A stretch of 64,000 nt of DNA from Pegea sp. RAD2-039 (taxonomy: Eukaryota > Chordata > Thaliacea > Salpida > Salpidae): contig JAQGEQ010000281.1 of NCBI GenBank assembly GCA_034620365.1, forward strand, positions 434,001-498,000, read 5' to 3'. The first letter of the stretch is position 1; every line of letters begins with the position of its first letter. This document shows positions 1 to 9,240 of the stretch, one piece after another. Under the pieces are notes generated by a model, which was given only the letters and a program-made list of their open reading frames with translations, was not told where the DNA came from and ran no database searches. The translations under genes and the position numbers were made by a program.

Positions 1-3000
1 TGTGTGTAACTTAGTGTTTATTTGAATATTATGTAATGTATGCAATCTGGTTTAATAAGAAAGCTGTTATTATTTTCTTATCCTTTTTATTTTCATTTAA
101 AACAGTTTTACTTGAAACCTTTTTATTATGTTTTTGCTCATAATAAGTTTTGTTTTTATTATAAAGGCAGTTGAGTTTATAGCTCGTTAAGGAAATAAGT
201 TACCATATTAACTTCAATCAAACAATGAAATCGAATGAAACAATCAAACCCTGACTAAACTATCAAGCTTTGTACCAAACCTTAGGAAGCTGTACCAAAA
301 CTAAGATTTCTTATCTATTTTACGCACAGAGATTATTAAAAAATTTAAGTTAACTTTCTCATAGAAAAGTTATTTATTTATTACAATAAATGCAAACGAG
401 GGTGCCTGAAGAGAGCACCTCTCGCTACCCCACATTCCCACAAATAACATATATTAAGTTAGAAATACATAAAGAAAAAGGTGTAACACATGGTATTTCA
501 GTAGTCCTTAAAGTTTATAACAGTGAACAACTACATAGAGTCACATAAAAGGCATTTAAAATAAAATCTTGAAATAACTCAACTTTGCTGTTCTCAATAA
601 AGAAACAAAATAAACAAATCTTCGTGATGTTTTTTTTTTGTTTCTTACCGTTTAACTCATGTAACAAAAGAAATTGATCGAGTTTTGTAAACAGTAAAAC
701 TTAAAATAATAAAAAGTTTGTTTTAACTTTTCAAGAAACGTTAAAAAAAGAGTTAGAATATCTCTTGAAGTCTTACCGGAAAAGCAGGCAGCAGTTTTAA
801 ACAAACTAAACAGATCGACAACGGAAATCAGAAGTTGACGGAATAAAAAAGGTTATCAGGGAAATTTCAGATAAATTCACTAATTAAAATTTTATTCTTT
901 TTGAAACCTAACTTCGGCCAACAAGAAAATAATTAGTGTTTGTGAAGAACTTTATCTAGGAACAACTAAAAGTTTAGACCACTGGTATACTTGAATATTA
1001 GTAATTTATATACACATGAAAATTGTTTTTAACATTCTCTCACTTAATTTCTCTCACCTATCAATTTATGAATCAGAGTGTTTCATAATTTTTATTGCTT
1101 ATTACATGTAAATGCATTTATAAATGATGTAATTTACTTATCAATATAGAATCATTTAGATTCTAATACTTTATTAAAATCAGAACAACAGCAACAACTA
1201 AAAAACTAAATAATTTTTGTTTTTTTAATAAACGTTTTTGTTAAATTGATTTTATTATCTCAGTGCTTATCTGAAACAAGTTTTTAACGTTGTTCTTATA
1301 CTGACAATAATTTTTTAACTAAAGTATATGTTTACTTTTAAAAGTTGAAGAATTTTGAGAGAATGCACTAATTAAGATTTTTAGGCTAAATTCATTGAAG
1401 TAACTGTTGTGTTTTTTAGTTTTTAGATTGTTTACATATTGGCTGATTATTTCGATACAAAGGTTTATATATAAAATTTTTAGTTTTGTTTCTAACTTTT
1501 GCTAAAATATTAATACTTATATAGTTTGAAAATAAAAATTGCTACATGTAAATAAATAAATAAAATTCATTAAGATTATTTGTATTCGTTTTTACAAAAT
1601 TAAAAATAAACGAGGGTAATGATATTATATAAATAATTTAGTTTTTGCCATTATAAAATTCAATTTTATATCAACTAAATATAGTGTAGTTAACGTATAT
1701 TTTAATTGTAATTTATATTATATAAAAATGTTTATATAGTTGTATAAATAAATTATGCAGATGTAATTACATGTTACTGACAAGTTGATATATAAGTTTA
1801 AATATATACTGTCTAAATTTTTAAATTAAGGTTAGTATATTTTAACAATTATTTTGTGATTTATATCAATATAGCTTCGTTTTTTGTAATTATTTAAATT
1901 ACTAATATATATAAACATTTACACAGCAATGAAAAAAGTCTTTTATTTTTTAGTGGAAATCTGACTGTTTTTAGAAAAAGTTTTTAATTTTTGTAATTTC
2001 ATCTTTTAAAATTATGAATGAGAATTTTTTTTATTGTTTCTTACAGCACTTTAATATATATACATCCTGTCATTTTAATAAAAAAACGCAGGAAGAAAAT
2101 TTATTATAAAGGAAAAAAAGTATAGTCTGATAATTGTTAATAGTCAGACATTTAAGAAGAAACTTATGACAAATTTGTTGGCTAAAATCTACCAATAAAT
2201 GGTTTTTAGTATGAGTGATAAACTGAAATGGAATTTTAAAATCCATAAATGAAAAGGCAGTTTAAATTATATAGGGGAAATTTTATTTAGAAATTTAACT
2301 GGTCCAAGATGAATACAGAAAATGTTTTTTAAAGTTCTAATTTTAGAGCTCTACAAGAAACTTTTAATTAAATTGGATAAAAACTTTTAAAATAGTTTTT
2401 TAAAATAAATATTTACAAATATTCGTTTAAGATGCTTTATATATTTTGTTATTATTTTAATTAAATTTACATAAATATTGTAGACTTTCATATTTTTTCA
2501 ATAATAAACTAATATCTTATATAACTTTAATAAATATTTGTAAAAGATTTAATATTTAATAGAAATTGGAGAAAAATAGAATTATTTTCTTTCATAAAGA
2601 ATTTAAATTGATGAATTTCATTCTTTTACAGATTTAATTTACTTCAACTAATTATTCTACGTTTCATAGAAATCTGTTCAACTAAATAGATTAGATAGTT
2701 ACACAGACCAATTTTTGTTTGTTTTATTTTTAATTTTTCTTTAGTTTGCACTGAAAAAGGTGTAAAAGTAAATCATTTTGATAAAATCTATATTTCATAT
2801 TAAGTATTTTTGTATTATATTAAGTGACCTAAATCAAATTATATAAAAATTTATAAACTATCAATAAATTCACTCTAGAAAAAATATAAAAAATTTATTC
2901 TTATTATACTACATTCAAACTACTTGTTGTTTCTAGATTATACTAAAAAATTGTTTATGCAGTTTAGCAAAACTCCATAAAATTAATTTTTTTTAGTTTG

Positions 3001-3001
3001 A
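1..3001. other. AT-rich flank upstream of the first coiled-coil gene
   Basis: There is no open reading frame of note. A LINE 3' end lies at about 371-550. The last 1.5-2 kb resembles, in inverted orientation, the DNA upstream of the genes at 21905 and 33067. For example, a stretch near 1150-1200 containing the reverse complement of a TTGTTGCTG block also occurs near 24300 and 35780. Apart from this shared ancestry I see nothing in it. Confidence 0.5.
371..550 (-). mobile_element. 5'-truncated LINE 3' end
   Basis: Read on the minus strand, this matches the 3' terminus of the LINE copies at 46390-48292 and 56336-57215. It contains the block around AGGTGCTCTCTTCAGGCACC and a tail of TAAA/TAAAT repeats. 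Only the last ~180 bp is present and there is no coding sequence. This is the usual product of incomplete target-primed reverse transcription. Confidence 0.7.
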
Positions 3002-3064
3002 TTTGCAGGATCACAAACTTGTTCAAGTGAATTTTATAATCTAAATATTATTTTAAAATCGAAA
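3002..3064 (+). promoter_or_regulatory. Conserved block just upstream of the coiled-coil start codon
   Basis: The ~60 bp before the ATG is nearly the same as at 23213-23274 and 34714-34775 (both minus). The shared parts include TCACAAACTTGTTC and a run ending TTTTAAAATCGAAA directly before ATGG. It is probably the 5' leader and core promoter. A TTTGCAG at its left edge could be a 3' splice site of a 5'-UTR intron; it reads TTTGCAA at the 34.7 kb copy. The pseudogene at 40653 does not carry this block. The role is inferred from position and conservation only. Confidence 0.45.
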
Positions 3065-3970
3065 ATGGAAATAAAAGATGGAAAAAGACAACCTCATTCA
3101 GCATGGATAGAATCTACAGTTGGTTATATGAAGTCCGAACTTGAAAAGAACGCAGAAATTTGGAATCTTTCTCAAGATGATAATGAAGAATTTGAGAAAT
3201 GGCAACAAGAGTTTAAAGATGGTATTGAGAAACAGTGTCAAATACTTAGTCAGAAAACTTCTGCATACAATACTTCTTTACAATCTTTCTCAGATGAAAA
3301 CCTTCTTTCAAATGTTACAAGAGGTATGGTCAATGAAACAAAAACTCTATGGCAGTTTTTCAATGGCAAAGAAGAAAATCTAGATTTGAGATTTGCCCAG
3401 TTCTTTTCTAGAAAGCCGGTTAAAGACATAAAGTTGTTCCATCAGTCTTTGTTGGAAAGGAAAGCAGATTTTGATAAAAAGGTGGCTAGCTATATACAAG
3501 CTATAAATTTTTATCGAAAAATTTGCTTCAAAAAAGAAAAACTGTTTCCTATCCCGCAGACTTCTATGGATCTTGATATGTATAAAAGAGAACTGAAAGA
3601 GTCAAGAATGTTGTATGAAACTTTCGAAGATTTATTTCTTAATGCATTTTGTCTGGTTGAATCTTTCAACATTATGAATGAATTTGCTTCCCAGCTGGAT
3701 TTAAACAGTTCTCAAGTAGAACTGATGAAAGCTAAAGCCTCAAAAGACGTTGATGGCTTATTTCTTGAGATTATAAACGGGAGCAAGATATACAAAGAGG
3801 AGACTTCTGAGTGGTTCTTAATAGAAGGTGTGTCATTAAATGAGTTTTTTGACAAACAGTGGATTCACTTCAATTCTTTTGTTGGAGAAGATAAATTGTT
3901 TCTCACTAATGATAATGAAGCAAGTGAATCTCATAGTTTTGGAGGTGGATTTAGGAAGACAGCTGCATGA
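3065..3970 (+). CDS. Coiled-coil family protein, short form (301 aa)
   Basis: Intact 301-residue frame in one exon. I do not recognise the family. It shares its N-terminus (HSAWIEST, then KNAEIWNL) and a central block (NFYRK-CFKKEK-FP) with the genes at 21905 and 33067. The composition is rich in Lys, Glu, Leu and Phe and looks helical. No signal peptide or membrane segment is seen, so a cytosolic protein is likely. Relative to the 435-residue paralogue, about 165 residues are missing after residue ~72; the frame is kept across the join. The C-terminus (residues ~278-301, Ser/Gly-rich, ending FRKTAA) differs from the long forms but matches the remnant at 31257. The start is chosen because the ATG follows the conserved leader block and has A at -3. 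Translation in vivo is an inference from the intact frame. Confidence 0.7.
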   Translation: MEIKDGKRQPHSAWIESTVGYMKSELEKNAEIWNLSQDDNEEFEKWQQEFKDGIEKQCQILSQKTSAYNTSLQSFSDENLLSNVTRGMVNETKTLWQFFNGKEENLDLRFAQFFSRKPVKDIKLFHQSLLERKADFDKKVASYIQAINFYRKICFKKEKLFPIPQTSMDLDMYKRELKESRMLYETFEDLFLNAFCLVESFNIMNEFASQLDLNSSQVELMKAKASKDVDGLFLEIINGSKIYKEETSEWFLIEGVSLNEFFDKQWIHFNSFVGEDKLFLTNDNEASESHSFGGGFRKTAA

Positions 3971-5268
3971 GCTTTCTCGTTAGAAGAAAGCTTTAACCAA
4001 GAAAAGCTTGTTTTTCTCTTGGTTAAACTGTAAATATATAAGATTCTATTAATTTTAAAGTAAATATTTCTTTTTCTTCTGATTTATTATGCTGTTATTT
4101 TGAACATAATTTGGATGAGTTGTTAAATTTGTTGCTTCAATAAGCTTGAAAAATAATCAAGTTTTTTGGCACTTATCATTTATCTGTAATTTTTAAGAAT
4201 TTGATAATTTTTGAAATTTGATATTTCTACTAATCTGGAAAATTTAAGTTTAATCTTTCTTACTTATTAACCTGTTAATTACATTTCATTTTTCGTATGA
4301 ATTATCTATTACAAATTGTAAACAGAACAATTTATCAGAAGCTTTTTTCTGAAATCTATAATTAGAATCAATATCGAATTTTCCAATTGTTGTCATGATG
4401 TTGCCCCATAGTAACCACTTGCTTGTGCCACACTTAAGTTCGTTATAATATTACTAAAGTTTTTTTCATAATATTCTTTTTCTATAACGTTTCTTCTTCT
4501 ACTTGAAAAATATTAAAGTCATAATAACTATAATAAGAAAAATCTAATTATTAAAGGTGTATTTTCTTCTAATAAAACTTATAGCTAACAGAAGTCTCTG
4601 AATAATTTGTGAAAAAGCCATAGTTTTCTAAATATTTTGTAACCCTGAAAGTTGACAGTTTTGTTATTGTTGTCCTGGTATAGTCAGTGATTAGTGATGG
4701 TTTCTTTAGCATGCTGATACACATCACGTGTTGTTATTCCTTTTTTTCTTTTTCAATTTTCAGTTTAGTGAAAAATTTGAACTTTTTACTCAGAGGTCTT
4801 ATTTTCAATTAATATCAAAGGAGAGATATTACAACGTCAACAATACCATTTGGTGGAAATATTTATTTGTAAGAAATATCAGCTTTACCTATAAATAACT
4901 GTTAGGTTATATTTAATTTTTACACAATCATAATCAAGACAAAATTTCCTTGATCAGCTCTATCCAAAAGTCTGCTATACGCTCTAGATTTATTTATTTT
5001 GAGCTAAAACGAGAAAATATAAATAAAAGTAATTTCCATCTTTTATCATTTTAGGGGAATTTTATTTTCGATCAAAACCATAACAATTATATAGCTTACC
5101 ACATAGGCTCTCTTTCAAAATGGCCCATACATTTTAACTTGATACAACCATAATACAAACTCTAATTTTTAAATAATTGAAAATACGTTTAATTAGTTCT
5201 TTCATTTTATTGCCCTTCTTCAGCCAAGAACGACTACCTTACACATTTGCATATAGGCTAGGGTAGAA
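3971..5268. repeat. 3' flank, inverted copy of about 29946-31250
   Basis: This AT-rich stretch matches the DNA beyond the truncated gene at 31257, in reverse. For example, the GTGCCACACTTAA area near 4430 pairs with the region near 30785, and TTTGGTGGAAATATT near 4850 with that near 30370. It holds no gene. It shows that the genes at 3065 and 31257 came from one duplicated segment that included at least 1.3 kb of 3' flank. Confidence 0.6.
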
Positions 5269-5470
5269 GTGAGAAAGTTCAGTTGTTGCCCATACAGCAG
5301 GATTCTACTGTTTAATGCCAACAAGGTTGTACAACGGAACAGACGGACTGATGCAGCTGCGCCCAGCTGGCGTCCAGGAGCTGCTAGAACGACACTGAGT
5401 ACGGTGACGAGCTGCCTACCGGACTCCGACTACAAATCTAACTTAGGAAATTTGCGTCTCCTATAATAGT
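5269..5470 (-). repeat. GC-rich dispersed repeat, copy 1
   Basis: This GC-richer block stands out in AT-rich DNA and recurs at 29770-29945, 8085-8265 and 13235-13400. Shared landmarks in minus-strand order are a CTCGTC-CTGTACTCAGT start, CATCAGTCCGTCT in the middle and a CTGTATGGGCAACAA end. The open frame seen through it on the plus strand is incidental: copies do not share a frame. It is probably the body of a SINE or another short non-autonomous element. Confidence 0.55.
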
Positions 5471-5547
5471 TGTTTTTAACCAGACTTATAACCCTTATAG
5501 CCCCGTAACCACGTTTTCTGGATTTTGTTTTATGTTTATCATATATG

Positions 5548-5622
5548 TTAGCCTAGGCTTGAACCCGGAACTTCTTGTTTGTTAGACGGGTGTGGTGACT
5601 GCTACACCATACAGATGGACTT
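5548..5622 (-). mobile_element. tRNA-like SINE head (or tRNA pseudogene)
   Basis: On the minus strand a box A-like TGGTGTAGCAGT is followed by a CTAACA segment in the anticodon position and a box B-like GGTTCAAGCCT. The layout resembles tRNA-Val(AAC), but the stems are imperfect. Downstream in the same orientation, about 80 bp away, lies the GC-rich repeat at 5269-5470, so the two could be the head and body of one SINE. The other copies of the GC-rich repeat show no clear tRNA head, so this link is uncertain. Confidence 0.45.
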
Positions 5623-5839
5623 TGTATTTCAAAAAACAACTAAACAACTCTTTAACTTAATATCTGTAACAAATGCTTTAAACTAAATCATTCTAATATT
5701 ATCAATTAAAAAAAAAGTTATAGTTATTTTTTTTAACGCAAGGGTTTCCAGCAAAAGCATAAGATAACCGAAAGCAAATTATAGACCTTCAGTTTAAGTT
5801 ACTAAGAGTTTGTATGTAACTTTGTTTTGATATTTTGAT

Positions 5840-6065
5840 ATTTATTGACAACATTGTTTTTTCTAAACTATGATGTTTTTCTCTTTTTATATTATTAACA
5901 TTCCATGTAATTGTTTACTGTTATATGCTTTTAGTGTTATCGAAATACCATGTGTTACATCTTTTACTTTCTATATTTTTGACTAAATAGATTTTATTTG
6001 TGAGAATGTGTGCTAGCAAGAAGTACTCTCTTCGGGTACCCTCCTTTGCATTTATTGTAATAAAT
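5840..6065 (+). mobile_element. 5'-truncated LINE 3' end
   Basis: About 225 bp matching the end of the LINE at 46390-48292: the ACAACATTG region, then TAACATTCCATGTAATTG, GAATGTGTG, a CTCTCTTCGGGTACCCTCC block and a TAATAAATAAG tail. It is noncoding. Confidence 0.75.
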
Positions 6066-7479
6066 AAGAAAATCAGTAACTAAAATGTTTCAGTAGTACA
6101 CTACAGATCGATTTAAAGCCATCTTAGTTTGTGAAAACAACTTCATAACAAATCTGTGCAAAGTTTACTTTATTTACTTAATTTTGGCATATATTTAGTT
6201 TGCATTCAGTTTTCGTCGGCTTGCAAAAATTTAGATTCAGTTTACAAAGTTTAAACTACCAATATTTCTGAAGATAAGTCAGAATTGATTGTAAATCTGA
6301 TATGACTGAGAAACTGCAGTTGCTTGCAGTTTTTAGACTTTTTTTTTGAAATTTCTTTTCAGTTAAATTTTCTAAACTTTAAAATAATTTAAATAACGAA
6401 AAGTAAAGTAATTTAATTCACGAAGAAGAGATATATTTCCTAACCTTTAAAGTATTCAAGACTACAAAATCAGCTTTATTATAAAAGAAATAAAAAAGTT
6501 ATAACATTTTTTAATGAAAAAAAGCAACAATAATAAATAAATCAATAAAACATTGAATACTTAGATTTAAAAAGAAAAATATTTTCCTTTCCAACAACTG
6601 TAAAGATGTTAGTAAAAGAGATTTAAAAGATTTAAAAGAACTGTTTTAATCTCACTAAGTAATCTTTTTCAAGAATTATTTGTTGAATAAATCCTGTAAG
6701 GATATAAATGACACCAGTGAACCATAGTCATCGACGATTAAAATTAGAGATTTTAACTAACTTCTATCAAAAACTGTAGATATTATTGAGATATATGAAA
6801 AGATTTAGTGCTAAAATCATAATTAAACAAAAGGAACCCATATAATCTTACTTGAAGGTTTTACATTTGATTTACTAAGCTGTATGGTTAGATTTATGTT
6901 TATTATATCTCTTGGTAGTTACTACACCAGATACACCACTTTCAAACTCCACTTACAAAAGAGATATCGACTACTGGAAGAAGTCAGTAAATTAGAAAAG
7001 CTTCATCTTTAAATCTGATTTACAAATAATGAACAAGCCATTAAAAAACCATAATTTTATACTCTTATGCATTATTACATCTAAATAATTTCGAAAATTA
7101 TGGCTGATAAATTGTTAACAGTTTTAGGATTTACCTTTATAATGCATCTCATTTAAGATTAATTGTTTGATTAACTGAATTTAACATTACTTGATAGGTA
7201 AGTCTCAAAAAACAGTGAAATTCCAATATTCTAGATAATTTATCTGACTGCTTCAATTCTTTCAGGGCTAGTTGTAATCATTATAGCTTTTGAAAATACA
7301 AAATATCATCTTTTTCTCGTTTTTAATACACACTTAACATTAAAGAATTATAAAACTATTATAGCTTCTTTATTATTAAACTATACAACCCTGGTTGTGG
7401 CAAGTCTTAAAAAGTAGTAATCTCAAAAAACAACAAAATACAAAATGCTTCTTCATTAATCCAAGAGTACAAAAATATT
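6066..7479. other. AT-rich stretch with no recognised gene
   Basis: Both strands are broken by stops in all frames. No RNA gene, clear repeat or coding segment was recognised. Short helical-looking frames (for example near 6960-7000) are too short to support. Confidence 0.5.
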
Positions 7480-7810
7480 TCAACATTTATTATTTAAATT
7501 TCCTTTGTCTATTATAACTTTTAACAATGTTGTTTTAATTTTTTATATTCATCTAACAAAATATTAATTGGCATAAGTTTGATTATCTGCTGATATAATT
7601 CAAAGATATTTATTTTTCTAACTTAGGCATCAATTTATTTGTATAAAATTTGTTTTCTTAAACGTTAGTATTTAATAATGAAAACTAACCAACTTTCTAC
7701 ATCCAATCAGCTTTCTGTTTACAAGTAGAAGTGATGTTAAAAGAATAACTTTTAAAACATTTGTCCAGAGGGTTTTTGACAGATGAAATTTTCAATAAAT
7801 AACAATCATT

Positions 7811-8000
7811 TTTATTCATTCATTTATTTATTGCAATAAATGCAAAGGAGAGTGCCCGGAGAGAACACCTCCTGCTAGCATGCATATCTATATTATCACA
7901 AACAACATCTGCCAAGTTAGAATTATAGAAAGAAAAAGATGTAAAACATTGCATTTTAGTACTCCTCAAAATTTATAACAGTGAAAAATTACAAAACCAA
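7811..8000 (-). mobile_element. LINE 3' end inside duplication unit 1
   Basis: Minus-strand LINE terminus with the TAAA-type tail at its left end and the GGTGTTCTCTCCGGGCAC block. The matching place in unit 2 (12646-12703) keeps both ends of this insert but has lost the middle, so the insertion came before the duplication. Confidence 0.7.
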
Positions 8001-8027
8001 AAACTTTAACAAATTTTTTTCTTGCAG

Positions 8028-8122
8028 AGAACTGGAGAGACAAAGAAAAAGAGAAGATTTGTGGAAGAAATTAGACGATATTGATTGTACCTCGTCGCTG
8101 CACTCAGTTTCGTTTAGGTAGA
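8028..8122 (+). other. Exon-like charged helical segment
   Basis: A TTTTTTTCTTGCAG acceptor-like signal is followed by a frame reading ELERQRKREDLWKKLDDID and staying open to about 8121. It is strongly charged and helical. The matching place in unit 2 (from about 12734) keeps the acceptor and ELERQ but meets a stop after 11 codons. It may be a stray exon of a lost gene; no partner exons were found. Confidence 0.25.
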
Positions 8123-8265
8123 TAAGGCGACACCAAGCGGGCGTAGCTGCATCAGTCCGTCTACTCTGCTACATAACCTGGTTACCATGGAGAACGGAAT
8201 CTTGCCGTAAGAGAACTAACTGGATTTCTATAACTTCTGCTGCGGCATTTATATAAATGTATTCT
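8085..8265 (+). repeat. GC-rich dispersed repeat, copy 2
   Basis: Same family as 5269-5470, here on the plus strand: CTCGTCGCTGCACTCAG, then GCATCAGTCCGTCT, CTGCTACATAACCTGGTT and GGAATCTTGCCGTA. It overlaps the end of the exon-like segment before it. Confidence 0.6.
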
Positions 8266-8454
8266 CTCGGCCCATGGTAGGCTAAAAATCAAAATGCCAT
8301 GGTTATGATACCAGCAAGAATCACAGTTTTAAACTAAAATAGTGGAAAAATTAAAACGGTTCGATTTCAACTTGGATAGTACATTAGAGTATGACATGAT
8401 AAGTCACATGATAGCTGATTCAAAGTGTTAATTGTGCTGTAATAGAAGATTTTT

Positions 8455-8690
8455 TCGAGCCTTTTGGTTTAAATAAAACGGAAGTCTATGATTTCAAAAC
8501 TTTTTTTAAATTCTAAGTAGTCATCATTATCCAAACTTTGATTAAAAAAAAAAGTGATGATGTCACTTGATATGATCACATGACAAAAATTGTCGACAGT
8601 TCATGAGCAACATAGTGATGCCTCTTAGTACTTCTTAAAAACTACAACTTCCAATTAAAGGGGTAGTAAGAGCAATCCTTATCTATATAA
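8455..8690. repeat. Recurring block with GATCACATGACAAAAATT, copy 1
   Basis: A ~230-bp noncoding block that begins TTTGGTTTAAATAAAAC, passes through TTCTAAGTAGTCATCAT and GATATGATCACATGAC, and ends in a GGGGTAGTAAGAG-like stretch. Further copies lie at about 13600-13830, 26165-26370 and 37440-37665. It marks the same module in four places and lies on the far side of the coiled-coil gene flanks. No function is visible. Confidence 0.6.
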
Positions 8691-9186
8691 TGTCAAAACA
8701 AGTAAATATCTTCAAACAATAAACCGAAAGTTAAATAAACCAAATAACGTTTGATTTATCTCACCTGTTGACACCAAGTCTTGTTAGTTAGATATCAGCA
8801 AGTGAACTGACAATAAAAGAGTCCTTCTTCACTGATTAGAATCAACAAATTCGTTTATGCTCTACTTTAATCAGTTTTTAATTTTAAATAATTAGCAAGT
8901 CTTTATAGTAGTTATAAGAGAGAACCAATGTGGAATATTCCTAAATCAGTTCAATGAATATAAAATTTTGAAGTTGACTTAACTACTTGTCGTTGTAGAA
9001 AGTGAAAGATTAGAGATAGTTATGGTATTCAAAAGTATTTTACGAGATGGTTTACAGAACTGAAGATTTAAAAGATAAACAAACCAACGTGATTACTGGC
9101 TCGCAATATTTGTAAATTGTAATATTTTAAAGGTACCTTTCTACAGAAAAGAAAATTTTGCAAAATAAATAAATAAAATAAAGTGA

Positions 9187-9240
9187 AAATATTTCGTTGC
9201 ACTTCTCTTTGGACTTGTAGTAAAATCTGGAGTCCTTTGT
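9187..9240 (+). repeat. Degraded right half of a hairpin unit
   Basis: The segment TTGCACTTCTCTTTGGACT then TGTAGTAAAATCTGGAGTCC resembles the right half of the units at 48896-50930. The small stem is here GGACT with AGTCC instead of GACTTG with CAAGTC. The long left hairpin is absent. A near-identical copy lies at about 14337-14390 in duplication unit 2. Confidence 0.4.

Noticed and set aside
3141-3383. 80-codon frame inside the first coiled-coil gene
   Set aside because: Alternate-frame shadow; the main frame matches the paralogues and this one does not.
5269-5466. 65-codon frame with unusual Ala/Arg content
   Set aside because: Lies in the GC-rich dispersed repeat; the other three copies do not keep the frame.
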